NCBI GenBank assembly: GCA_016201085.1
Contig: JACQDO010000165.1
Coordinates: 1 to 7,819, forward strand
From: Hyphomicrobiales bacterium
Lineage (GTDB): Bacteria > Pseudomonadota > Alphaproteobacteria > Rhizobiales > Xanthobacteraceae
DNA length: 7,819 nt
Direction of reading: 5' to 3'
The notes under the pieces are model-generated. The model had not been told where the DNA came from, did not search any database, and saw nothing but the letters and a program-made list of their open reading frames with translations. Both the position numbers and the translations under genes were made by a program. This document shows, in pieces, positions 1 to 5,309 of this stretch. The stretch's first letter is position 1, and each line of letters opens with the position of its first letter.

Positions 1-12
1 CACCCGGAATTT

Positions 13-483
13 TTATTTCGCCTTCATCGCCCCTATGGCGCCGGCGCGCGCCGCAACGATGCCTTCGCGCGCCAATTCGTCGGCGCGTTCGTTCAGGGCA
101 TGGCCGGCGTGGCCCTTGACCCAGTGCCAGCGTACCTGATGATGTGTGAGCGCCGCATCTAACCGCTTCCACAGATCGACGTTCTTGACCGGGCTCTTGT
201 CGGCGGTGCGCCAGCCGTTGCGCTTCCAGCCGTGGATCCAGCTCGTGATGCCGTTGCGCAAATATTGGCTGTCGGTGTGCAGATCGACCGTGCAGGGCCG
301 CGTCAGCGCTTCCAGGCTTGAGATCGCCGCCATCAATTCCATGCGGTTGTTGGTGGTGTGCGGCTCACCACCCATCAGCTCTTTGGTATGATCGCCGAAC
401 GTCAGAATGGCGCCCCAGCCGCCCGGCCCCGGATTGCCGGAACAAGCGCCGTCGGTGTGGATGGTGACGCGCTGCTCCGTCAC
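13..483 (-). CDS. rnhA: Ribonuclease HI
   Basis: This 156-aa protein cleaves the RNA strand of RNA/DNA hybrids in the cytoplasm, removing primers and R-loops. It covers the whole RNase H fold at the usual bacterial length (about 150-160 aa). The catalytic DEDD set is visible: D11 in the opening [15 protein letters not shown] block, E49 in [10 protein letters not shown]71 in HTDSQY and D135 in NERADELA. The flexible-loop histidine is H125 in VKGHAGH. The basic handle segment (about residues 82-101, [20 protein letters not shown]) is present, as in the E. coli enzyme. The start is GTG at 481-483; the nearest upstream ATG (501-503) is out of frame and soon stops. The ribosome site is weak (AAGAG about 9 nt upstream), so translation may lean on the upstream genes. 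It is the third gene of ispH-thrB-rnhA, 55 nt after thrB. Function is certain from the motifs; operon membership is inferred. Confidence 0.97.
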   Translation of the reverse strand: MTEQRVTIHTDGACSGNPGPGGWGAILTFGDHTKELMGGEPHTTNNRMELMAAISSLEALTRPCTVDLHTDSQYLRNGITSWIHGWKRNGWRTADKSPVKNVDLWKRLDAALTHHQVRWHWVKGHAGHALNERADELAREGIVAARAGAIGAMKAK

Positions 484-499
484 GACGTTTTACTCTTGC

Positions 500-544
500 G
501 CATGATCTTATCCGAAAACCGGTTTCCACTTTTCGGGATCATGC
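500..544. repeat. 45-bp palindromic intergenic repeat (Rhizobiales type)
   Basis: Nested inverted repeat: GCATGATC (500-507) pairs with GATCATGC (537-544), and CCGAAAA (512-518) pairs with TTTTCGG (530-536), around a centre containing the palindrome ACCGGT. It would form a long hairpin in the thrB-rnhA mRNA. I recognise this palindrome as one scattered in many copies through Rhizobiales genomes; its copy number here cannot be seen from one window. It has no T-tract typical of an intrinsic terminator, so mRNA stabilisation or attenuation between thrB and rnhA is as likely as termination. Its left end in thrB orientation overlaps the thrB stop codon. Confidence 0.85.
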
Positions 545-1504
545 GCTGATTCCGTAATCATCCACGCTCTTCACCGACTGGTGGAAGCGCAGCTTGCGGT
601 CATATTCCCTCGGGTCCTTCGGCTTGACCAGCGCGCCATTCGGCACCGCCAGCCAGTCCACCAGCCGTGTGAGCAGGAAGCGCATGGCGGCGCCGCGTGC
701 CAGCACCGGAAATGCATCGCGTTCGGCCGCAGAGAGAGCGCGCACTTTATCGTAGGACTTGAGCAGCGCGCGCCCCTTGGTGACGTTGTAGGAATGATCC
801 GGTTCGAAGCACCAGGCATTGAGGCAGATCGCGACGTCGAAGCTTAGCATATCGGTGCAGGCGAAATAGAAGTCGATCAGCCCCGACAATTCGTCGCCGA
901 GAAAGAACACATTGTCGGGAAACAGATCGGCGTGAATCACGCCGTGCGGCAGATCGCGCGGCCACAACTTTGCCAGCGCGGCAAGCTCCTTGTCGATGTC
1001 GCCGCACAGGCCCGGCCGCACGCTGTCGCCGCGCGCCTTGGCCTGCTCGTAGAGCGGTCGCCAGCTTTCGATCGATAACGCGTTCGCCCGCTTGATCTTG
1101 AAATCGGCGCCGGCCAGATGCAGCCGCGCCAGCGCCTCGCCCACCGCCGCGCAGTGGCTGGCGGTCGGCCGGCGAATCCACAAGCCGTCGAGGAAGGTGA
1201 CGATGGCGGCCGGCCGGCCGGCAACCGTGCCAAGCATGCCACCGTGCCGATTCTTCACCGGCTGCGGACAGGTGATGCCGCGGCTGGCCAGATGCTCCAT
1301 CAGCCCGAGAAAGAACGGCAAGTCGACGGCGGCGACGCGCTTTTCATACAGCGTGAGGATGAAATTGCCGGTGTCGGTGTGCACCAGGAAATTCGAATTC
1401 TCCACGCCTTCGGCGATGCCCTTGTACGAGCGCAACGCGCCGATGTCGTAGTCGGCGAGGAAGCGGGTGAGATCGTCCGCCGTGACGTCGGTATAGACGG
1501 CCAT
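539..1504 (-). CDS. thrB: Homoserine kinase, APH-fold (ThrB type II)
   Basis: This 321-aa cytoplasmic enzyme phosphorylates L-homoserine to O-phosphohomoserine, the step before threonine synthase. It belongs to the aminoglycoside-phosphotransferase/choline-kinase fold found in Rhizobiales and pseudomonads, unrelated to the GHMP-type ThrB of E. coli. The sequence shows the N-lobe with a glycine-containing loop ([11 protein letters not shown], residues 29-39) and candidate ATP-binding lysines following it. The catalytic loop [11 protein letters not shown] has H191, D193 and N198, and the metal-binding GLIDFYFA has D211. The length is normal. The ATG start lies 7 nt after the ispH stop, with GGAG (1516-1519) inside the ispH 3' end as ribosome site, so translational coupling to ispH is likely. 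The last two codons (Ala, TGA) lie in a palindromic repeat. The call rests on the family pattern and the ispH-thrB-rnhA order. A generic phosphotransferase is the only realistic alternative. Confidence 0.95.
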   Translation of the reverse strand: MAVYTDVTADDLTRFLADYDIGALRSYKGIAEGVENSNFLVHTDTGNFILTLYEKRVAAVDLPFFLGLMEHLASRGITCPQPVKNRHGGMLGTVAGRPAAIVTFLDGLWIRRPTASHCAAVGEALARLHLAGADFKIKRANALSIESWRPLYEQAKARGDSVRPGLCGDIDKELAALAKLWPRDLPHGVIHADLFPDNVFFLGDELSGLIDFYFACTDMLSFDVAICLNAWCFEPDHSYNVTKGRALLKSYDKVRALSAAERDAFPVLARGAAMRFLLTRLVDWLAVPNGALVKPKDPREYDRKLRFHQSVKSVDDYGISA

Positions 1505-1511
1505 GCCCGGC

Positions 1512-2486
1512 TCACTCCGCCGCCTGGGTCTCCCGCAGCGCGCGGGGTAGCGGAAAGAACACCCCCTCCTCGGCGGCGGATACGGTGTCGACGCTCACGG
1601 CATAACGTTGCGCGAAGGCTTCGATGATTTCCTCGACCAGAATTTCCGGAGCGGAGGCGCCGGCAGTGATGCCAAGGCTGCCAATGCTGCCGAACATGCC
1701 CCAATCGATGTCGGCGGCGCGCTGCACCAGCGCCGCGCGCGGACAGCCGGCGCGCAGCGCCACCTCGCGCAGCCGCTGCGAGTTCGACGAGTTCGGCGCG
1801 CCCACCACGATCATGGCGTCGACCACCGGCGCCACGCGCTTGACCGCTTCTTGCCGGTTGGTGGTGGCGTAGCAGATGTCTTCCTTGTGCGGCCCGACGA
1901 TGTTTGGAAAGCAGCGCTTCAGATGCTCGACGATGGCCGCGGTGTCGTGCACCGACAGCGTGGTCTGCGTCACATAAGCGAGCCGGCTCGCATCGCGCGG
2001 CTGGAATTTCTCGGCGTCGGCGAGGGTCTCGACCAGGCTGACGCTGCCGGCCGGCAGCTGGCCCATGGTGCCGATCACCTCCGGGTGGCCGGCATGCCCG
2101 ATCAGCACGATCTCGCGCCCGCGCCGGTGATGAATCTCGGCCTCGCGATGCACCTTGGTGACCAGCGGACAGGTGGCGTCGAGCGCGAACAGGTGGCGCC
2201 GCGCCGCCTCGTCGGGAACGCTGCGCGGCACGCCATGCGCCGAGAAAATCACCGGCGCGCCGGTATCGGGAACCTCGTCGAGCTCCTCGACAAAGATGGC
2301 GCCCTTGGCGCGCAGGCTCTCGACCACGAAACGGTTGTGCACAATCTCGTGCCGCACATAGACCGGCGGCCCGTAAACGCTCAGCGCCCGCTCCACCGAA
2401 TCGATGGCGCGCACCACCCCGGCGCAGAAGCCGCGCGGCGAGCACAGCAGCACCTTCAGTGCGGGCAAGGGCGGACGGACAGCCAT
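1512..2486 (-). CDS. ispH: 4-hydroxy-3-methylbut-2-enyl diphosphate reductase (IspH/LytB)
   Basis: This 324-aa enzyme is the last one of the MEP isoprenoid pathway, reducing HMBPP to IPP and DMAPP with an iron-sulfur cluster in the cytosol. The three cluster cysteines are C21 (SPRGFCAGV), C106 (DATCPLV) and C205 ([10 protein letters not shown]). Substrate-pocket motifs are also present: HEIVHN (residues 46-51), SAHGV (82-86), [10 protein letters not shown] with E136 (131-140), TQTTLS (173-178), the NSSNS segment (232-236) and GITAGAS (272-278). I chose the ATG at 2484-2486, just before the conserved [14 protein letters not shown] start. It has GAGG at 2492-2495, 5 nt upstream. An in-frame ATG at 2607-2609 would add 41 unconserved residues across the promoter region and is unlikely. 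It heads the ispH-thrB-rnhA operon and diverges from trcR. Nothing is truncated. Confidence 0.97.
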   Translation of the reverse strand: MAVRPPLPALKVLLCSPRGFCAGVVRAIDSVERALSVYGPPVYVRHEIVHNRFVVESLRAKGAIFVEELDEVPDTGAPVIFSAHGVPRSVPDEAARRHLFALDATCPLVTKVHREAEIHHRRGREIVLIGHAGHPEVIGTMGQLPAGSVSLVETLADAEKFQPRDASRLAYVTQTTLSVHDTAAIVEHLKRCFPNIVGPHKEDICYATTNRQEAVKRVAPVVDAMIVVGAPNSSNSQRLREVALRAGCPRAALVQRAADIDWGMFGSIGSLGITAGASAPEILVEEIIEAFAQRYAVSVDTVSAAEEGVFFPLPRALRETQAAE

Positions 2487-2530
2487 AAAAACCTCGAAAA
2501 CCGCGGCGATTTTTCGCGGCCGTGGCCCCC

Positions 2531-2560
2531 GACATGGGATGCGCCGGCCCACCCTGTCAA
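2531..2560 (-). promoter_or_regulatory. Candidate housekeeping promoter for ispH operon
   Basis: Read on the minus strand, a perfect -35 TTGACA (2555-2560) is followed after 18 nt by a weak -10 CATGTC (2531-2536), giving an expected start of transcription roughly 35-40 nt before the ispH ATG. The -35 is convincing and the -10 is poor, which is common in GC-rich alphaproteobacteria. The leader between here and ispH contains a short GC hairpin (CCGCG/CGCGG, about 2501-2519). This is prediction only. Confidence 0.4.
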
Positions 2561-2570
2561 GCCGGGACGG

Positions 2571-2599
2571 TTGCATGACCGGGGGGCAGACCCTATATT
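2571..2599 (+). promoter_or_regulatory. Likely sigma-70-type promoter for trcR
   Basis: TTGCAT (2571-2576) and TATATT (2594-2599) are separated by exactly 17 nt, in a locally AT-richer patch of an otherwise GC-rich gap. Transcription would start near 2605-2608, leaving a leader of about 70 nt before trcR. The -35 sits only 10 bp from the -35 of the opposing ispH promoter, so the two are back to back. Confidence 0.6.
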
Positions 2600-2662
2600 G
2601 CGGGCTCATTTCCGATCATCGCCGATGGTCTGGTGCTTCGCCCCAACGGGCGGGCGAAGCTT

Positions 2663-2670
2663 AAGAGGAG
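2663..2670 (+). promoter_or_regulatory. Strong ribosome binding site of trcR
   Basis: AAGAGGAG lies 8 nt before the ATG at 2679. It is the best Shine-Dalgarno match in the window and fixes the trcR start against the in-frame open sequence that continues far upstream. The spacer contains GATTC (2670-2674), a GANTC site that the cell-cycle methylase CcrM could modify. Confidence 0.8.
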
Positions 2671-2678
2671 ATTCTGCC

Positions 2679-3398
2679 ATGGCAACCGCAGCCCCCTTGA
2701 TGCCGAAGGCGACCGCCGTCTGGCTGCTGGACAACACGGCGCTGTCGTTCGACCAGATCGCCGAATTCTGCAAGCTGCACCCGCTCGAGGTGAAGGCGAT
2801 CGCCGACGGCGACGCCGCCCAGGGCATCAAGGGCATGGACCCGATCGTGACCGGGCAATTGACCCGCGAGCAGATCACCGAGGGCGAGGCCGATCCGGCG
2901 AAAAGCCTGACGCTAAGCGCGGCCAAGGTGACGATCCCCAATCCCGAGCGCGGCGGCAAGAAGGGCCCGCGCTACACGCCGGTGTCGCGCCGGCAGGACC
3001 GGCCGAACGCGATTCTCTGGCTGGTGCGCAATCATCCCGAGCTCAAGGACAGCCAGATCATGCGGCTGGTCGGCACCACCAAGTCGACCATCTCGGCGAT
3101 CCGCGAGCGCACGCATTGGAACGCCGCGCAACTCGCGCCCATGGACCCGGTGACGCTCGGCCTGTGCTCGCAGATCGATCTCGACTTCGAGGTCAACCGC
3201 GCCAATAAGGAAAAACCGGCGCCGGCCGACACCGGCGCCACGCTGCTTCCGGCCTCCGAGACCACCGCCAAGAAGGAGGCGGAAGTCGCCGCCGCCGCGG
3301 CCGAGGCGCAGTCCAAGCCGGAAGGCGATCTCGACGTCTCCGCCGTGTTCGCCAAGCTCAAGCAGCTCGGCGGCAAGGGGGAGAAGGGGGAAGAGTAA
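2679..3398 (+). CDS. trcR: Cell-cycle transcriptional regulator TrcR (DUF1013)
   Basis: This 239-aa protein is recognisable as the alphaproteobacteria-restricted DUF1013/TrcR family, annotated as a cell-cycle transcriptional regulator; I do not recall its targets with confidence. The N-terminal part (about 10-45, AVWLLDNTALSFDQIAEFCK) looks like a helix-turn-helix-style segment. A second one (about 109-146) carries AILWLVRNHPELKDSQIMRL followed by VGTTKSTISAIRERTHW, a typical recognition-helix pattern. Between them lies the family block with KVTIPNPERGGKKGPRYTPV (residues 83-102). The tail from about 175 on is low-complexity, rich in Ala, Lys and Glu and probably disordered, ending in a short predicted helix (DVSAVFAKLKQL). 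There is no signal peptide or membrane segment, so it is cytoplasmic and nucleoid-associated by inference. The ATG at 2679 follows a strong ribosome site and a good promoter. It diverges from ispH and converges on the hydrolase gene across an inverted-repeat region. Confidence 0.9.
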   Translation: MATAAPLMPKATAVWLLDNTALSFDQIAEFCKLHPLEVKAIADGDAAQGIKGMDPIVTGQLTREQITEGEADPAKSLTLSAAKVTIPNPERGGKKGPRYTPVSRRQDRPNAILWLVRNHPELKDSQIMRLVGTTKSTISAIRERTHWNAAQLAPMDPVTLGLCSQIDLDFEVNRANKEKPAPADTGATLLPASETTAKKEAEVAAAAAEAQSKPEGDLDVSAVFAKLKQLGGKGEKGEE

Positions 3399-3406
3399 TT
3401 TCTTTC

Positions 3407-3560
3407 TTCCCCTCTCCCCTTGTGGGAGAGGGTGCCGAGCGAACGAAGTGAGCGAGGCGGGTGAGGGGTCAACGCCTAACGCTAAGTCCGGACCCCTCAC
3501 CCGGCTCGTGCTTCGCTCTCGCTCCGCACTCGCCACCCTCTCCCACAAGGGGAGAGGGAA
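3407..3560. repeat. Inverted pair of palindromic repeats between convergent genes
   Basis: Two copies of one repeat face each other. The left copy (about 3407-3470) contains the perfect hairpin CCCTCTCCC/GGGAGAGGG (3410-3418 and 3424-3432, loop CTTGT) and ends GTGAGGGGTC (3461-3470). The right copy (about 3491-3560) is its reverse complement: GACCCCTCAC (3491-3500) and the same hairpin (3536-3544 and 3550-3558, loop ACAAG). The ends match almost perfectly while the inner 25-35 bp differ in sequence and length. The whole could also fold as one long cruciform with a loop around 3471-3490. This is a repeat type I recognise from Bradyrhizobium-like and other GC-rich proteobacterial genomes. Lying between the 3' ends of trcR and the hydrolase gene, it probably blocks read-through in both directions. 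Confidence 0.85.
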
Positions 3561-3589
3561 GTGAACTCGCCTCGCGCTCGCGCGAAAAT

Positions 3590-4408
3590 TCAATACCCCC
3601 TTCTCCCCTCCACCGCGTCGATGTAACGCGCCACCGATTTTTCCAGCACCTGCTTGGCCCCGCGCTCGATCACGCGGTCGAAGTAATGCCCGTACAGCAC
3701 GTCGAACGGAAACGGCGCCATGGCGGCGCCGATGGCTTTCACCGTGCGCGCATCGAGCGGAATGAAATTCGGATAGCTGCGCATGAAGGACAGCCCCTTG
3801 CGGTCGGTGGTAACCGCGAGAATGTCGCCGGCGCAAACCAGGCCGCGCCCGCCGGCGCCGCTCGCCCAATGCAGCACCGTGCCGCCCTCGAAATGGCCGC
3901 CGCAGCGGATGAGCGTGACGTCGTCCCACAGCTTGAACGTGTCGCCGCTCCACAATTTCACCGCCGGCGACGGCTTGACGATCCAGTCGCTGTCGGCGGC
4001 GTTGAGATGGATCGGGCAGCCGAAGACGCGCGCCCACTCGCCCATCGTCGTGTAGAAATGCGGATGCGAGATGGCGATCGCCTTGATGCCGCCGAGGCCC
4101 TTGATCGTCGTGACAGTGGCGGCATCGAGCGTGGCGATGCAATCCCACAAGATATTGCCGCCGGGCGTGCGCACCAGCAGCGCGCGCTGGCCGATGCCGA
4201 AGGACGGCTGCGAGCCAATGCCGATCACGTTCGGCTCGTATTGGCGGAAGCTATTCATGTGGCTTTTCGCCAGCGCTTCGAGCGTGCTCCAAGTCTGGCC
4301 GCGCGGCGGCACGTATTGCCGCTCCTCCTCGCAGATGCGGCAGAGCGCGGGCGGCTTTTCGCTTTCCGGATATTGCGTGCCGCAGGCGGTGCAGATGAAA
4401 GCGGGCAT
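3590..4408 (-). CDS. MBL-fold metallo-hydrolase with N-terminal zinc ribbon
   Basis: This 272-aa soluble protein has an N-terminal four-cysteine knuckle (C6-x2-C9 and C23-x2-C26), likely a zinc- or iron-binding rubredoxin-like ribbon, followed by a metallo-beta-lactamase fold from about residue 55. Metal-ligand candidates are H115 and H117 (SHPHFYTT), H172 (GGHFEGG), D195 (AGDILAV) and H241 (YGHYFD). The canonical HxHxDH motif is degenerate: Y119 and T120 replace the usual Asp and His, so a second metal ion may be missing. This seems to be a family trait rather than decay, because the rest of the fold is intact. The substrate is unknown; calling it a hydrolase is a fold-level inference. The ATG at 4406-4408 has an AGGA-type ribosome site about 7 nt upstream. 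It is divergent from the small membrane protein gene and convergent with trcR. Confidence 0.88.
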   Translation of the reverse strand: MPAFICTACGTQYPESEKPPALCRICEEERQYVPPRGQTWSTLEALAKSHMNSFRQYEPNVIGIGSQPSFGIGQRALLVRTPGGNILWDCIATLDAATVTTIKGLGGIKAIAISHPHFYTTMGEWARVFGCPIHLNAADSDWIVKPSPAVKLWSGDTFKLWDDVTLIRCGGHFEGGTVLHWASGAGGRGLVCAGDILAVTTDRKGLSFMRSYPNFIPLDARTVKAIGAAMAPFPFDVLYGHYFDRVIERGAKQVLEKSVARYIDAVEGRRGY

Positions 4409-4441
4409 GAGGTTTCCTATCCTCTGTCATTCCGGGCGCGC

Positions 4442-4470
4442 ATCATTGCTGCTAGATTTGTTGCAGGCAA
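4442..4470 (-). promoter_or_regulatory. Candidate promoter of the MBL hydrolase gene
   Basis: On the minus strand TTGCCT (4465-4470) and AATGAT (4442-4447) are 17 nt apart, each matching four of six consensus positions. The start of transcription would fall about 25-30 nt before the hydrolase ATG. The 74-bp divergent gap must also hold the promoter of the membrane protein gene, for which I see no convincing match. Confidence 0.35.
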
Positions 4471-4482
4471 CGGGGCGAAACC

Positions 4483-4770
4483 ATGGACCGTAAAGCTTTC
4501 ACGCCGCTGCGCATCGCCGTGCTGGTCGCCGCCGGCCTCGGCTGCGCGTTCTGGCTCGGCGCGCTGGTGCAGTGGTGGATGATTTCCGACCGCGGCCGCG
4601 ACGGCTTCGAGCTGATGGGCGTGATGCTGTCGAGCGCGTTCTTCGTCGTGCTGGTGCTGCCGACGCTTGTGCTCGGCCTGATCGGGCGCTGGCTGCCGTT
4701 CGCCGCCGTGCTCGGTGTCATCGTCATCGCGCTCGCCTCCGATACGCTGTGGCCTTGGCTGCCGTGGTGA
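4483..4770 (+). CDS. Small three-helix membrane protein, unknown function
   Basis: This 95-aa hydrophobic protein has three predicted membrane helices: about 10-33 (LRIAVLVAAGLGCAFWLGAL), 44-66 (LMGVMLSSAFFVVLVLPTLV) and 69-88 (WLPFAAVLGVIVIALASDTL). A short charged loop (SDRGRDG, 35-41) lies between the first two. It is rich in tryptophan and ends WPWLPW. Codon use with strong third-position GC matches the neighbouring core genes, which supports it being real. The ATG at 4483 has only a weak ribosome site (CGGGG about 8 nt upstream). It starts 74 nt from the divergent hydrolase gene, which may hint at shared regulation but proves nothing. I do not recognise a named family, and function cannot be assigned. 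Confidence 0.75.
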   Translation: MDRKAFTPLRIAVLVAAGLGCAFWLGALVQWWMISDRGRDGFELMGVMLSSAFFVVLVLPTLVLGLIGRWLPFAAVLGVIVIALASDTLWPWLPW

Positions 4771-4827
4771 TGAGCGGGCGTGCGTCTTCGCGCGTGTTCT
4801 TGGCGGCCCCGCGCAGGCCGTAGTCCT

Positions 4828-4845
4828 TCCCCGCTTTCGCGGGGA
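4828..4845. terminator. GC hairpin after the membrane-protein gene
   Basis: TCCCCGC (4828-4834) pairs with GCGGGGA (4839-4845) over a four-base loop, TTTC on the plus strand and GAAA on the minus strand. It stands 58 nt after the membrane-protein stop. There is no T-tract, so it may act as a weak or factor-assisted terminator, or simply be a copy of the common GC-palindrome seen across Bradyrhizobium-like genomes. It may also be the last hairpin of the structured minus-strand region. Confidence 0.4.
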
Positions 4846-4991
4846 CATGCCTCCGTCCCCCTCAAAGCTGAGGGGATGGCGCGCCGAGACGGCGCGACTT
4901 GTAGTTGCACCCTCGTTTCCGAAGGTGCGGCGCCTCTCGGCGCGCCACCCGGATAATTTTCACCATCCGGGCTCATTTGCGGCGGTTCTCC

Positions 4992-5114
4992 TTACGGCGC
5001 CGGTCCGCGCTTTCCGGCGAGCATGATGCCCCACCGATCAGCGAGCTCCTCGCGGGAGGTCCTTGTGCCCCCGGGCGGGGTCCGGCGCCGCCCGGGGTTA
5101 GGGGGTGCGTTCAT
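4992..5114 (-). CDS. Possible 40-aa small ORF in the structured region
   Basis: An ATG at 5112-5114 opens 40 codons ending in TAA (4992-4994). The product is proline/arginine-rich at first (MNAPPNPGRRRTPPGG) and then has a more protein-like end (TSREELADRWGIMLAGKRG). The purine-rich AGGGG directly abuts the ATG, so the ribosome site spacing is poor. The stop codon overlaps an AAGGAG motif (4988-4993) that is 11 nt before another ATG (4974-4976), which looks like a coupled second start. That second frame, however, runs into antisense of the membrane-protein gene. It may be a leader peptide or pure chance within a hairpin-rich GC sequence. I do not recognise the product. Confidence 0.2.
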   Translation of the reverse strand: MNAPPNPGRRRTPPGGTRTSREELADRWGIMLAGKRGPAP

Positions 5115-5309
5115 CCCCTGCCCGCAGGCGCCGCATCCGGCTCCACCATCAGACGCCTCTAGATGACGCCCCTCGATAAGCCGGATGCAACTAGGACATC
5201 ATACCTTGGGAAAGAGGTCAAGATAATTTGGAAATAAATCCGCAGCCAACCCCGCCCTGTCATGGCAAGGAAATAGCCGTAGACCGCGCCGGGGCGAATG
5301 AGCGGGCGG

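Larger units (their letters stand above)
4828..5188 (-). ncRNA. Candidate structured RNA or structured repeat, family unknown
   Basis: At least nine perfect or near-perfect hairpins are packed in 360 bp. In minus-strand order they are: GCATCCGGCT/AGCCGGATGC (5179-5188 with 5133-5142, 10 bp); CCCCGGGCGG/CCGCCCGGGG (5088-5097 with 5069-5078, 10 bp); CCTC/GAGG (5056-5059 with 5048-5051); CGCCGG/CCGGCG (5014-5019 with 4998-5003); CCCGGAT/ATCCGGG (4965-4971 with 4948-4954); a GAGA-looped stem (4924-4949); a GAAA-looped stem (4907-4928); CGCGCC/GGCGCG (4891-4896 with 4880-4885); CCCCTCA/TGAGGGG (4869-4875 with 4858-4864); and the GAAA-looped GC hairpin at 4828-4845. GNRA loops appear only when read on the minus strand, which suggests that strand is the RNA. 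It does not match tmRNA, 6S, RNase P or SRP RNA as I know them. A non-transcribed repeat family is the main alternative. Confidence 0.35.
4771..5309. other. 539-bp gap without a conventional gene
   Basis: The gap lies between the convergent membrane-protein gene and the DUF4175 gene. Positions 4771-4827 show nothing clear. Positions 4828-5188 are dense in perfect hairpins (described separately). Positions 5189-5280 are clearly more AT-rich than the rest of the window and contain, on the minus strand, TTGACC (5216-5221) and TATGAT (5198-5203). These are only 12 nt apart, too close to be one promoter. Positions 5281-5309 are ordinary GC-rich trailer of the DUF4175 gene. Confidence 0.7.

Noticed and set aside
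1300..2535. 411-codon minus-strand frame overlapping ispH and thrB
   Set aside because: Low-complexity Arg/Ala/Gly-rich product that passes through two well-identified genes in a different frame.
2487..2609. N-terminal extension of IspH by 41 residues to an ATG at 2607-2609
   Set aside because: It crosses the divergent promoters and precedes the conserved IspH start; the ATG at 2484-2486 has a good GAGG ribosome site.
1608..2678. Upstream in-frame extension of trcR giving a 596-aa plus-strand ORF
   Set aside because: The extension is antisense to ispH and has shadow-frame composition; a strong ribosome site and the family N-terminus place the start at 2679.
4425..4440. GTCATTCCGGGCGCGC, resembling half of a common Bradyrhizobium intergenic palindrome
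   Set aside because: Only one arm is present and no partner arm follows, so it cannot be called a repeat from this window alone.
3461..4582. 373-codon plus-strand frame over the MBL hydrolase gene
   Set aside because: His/Arg/Ala-rich antisense shadow; the minus strand encodes a clear MBL fold with metal ligands.
4452..4976. 174-codon minus-strand frame from the second coupled-looking ATG
   Set aside because: Despite a good AAGGAG motif, most of it is antisense to the membrane-protein gene or lies in hairpins, and the product has no recognisable fold; kept only as a note in the small-ORF finding.
5198..5221. TTGACC and TATGAT on the minus strand as a promoter for the structured region
   Set aside because: The two boxes are only 12 nt apart; at the proper 17-nt distance from TTGACC the sequence (TGTCCT) is a poor -10, so no promoter is called.
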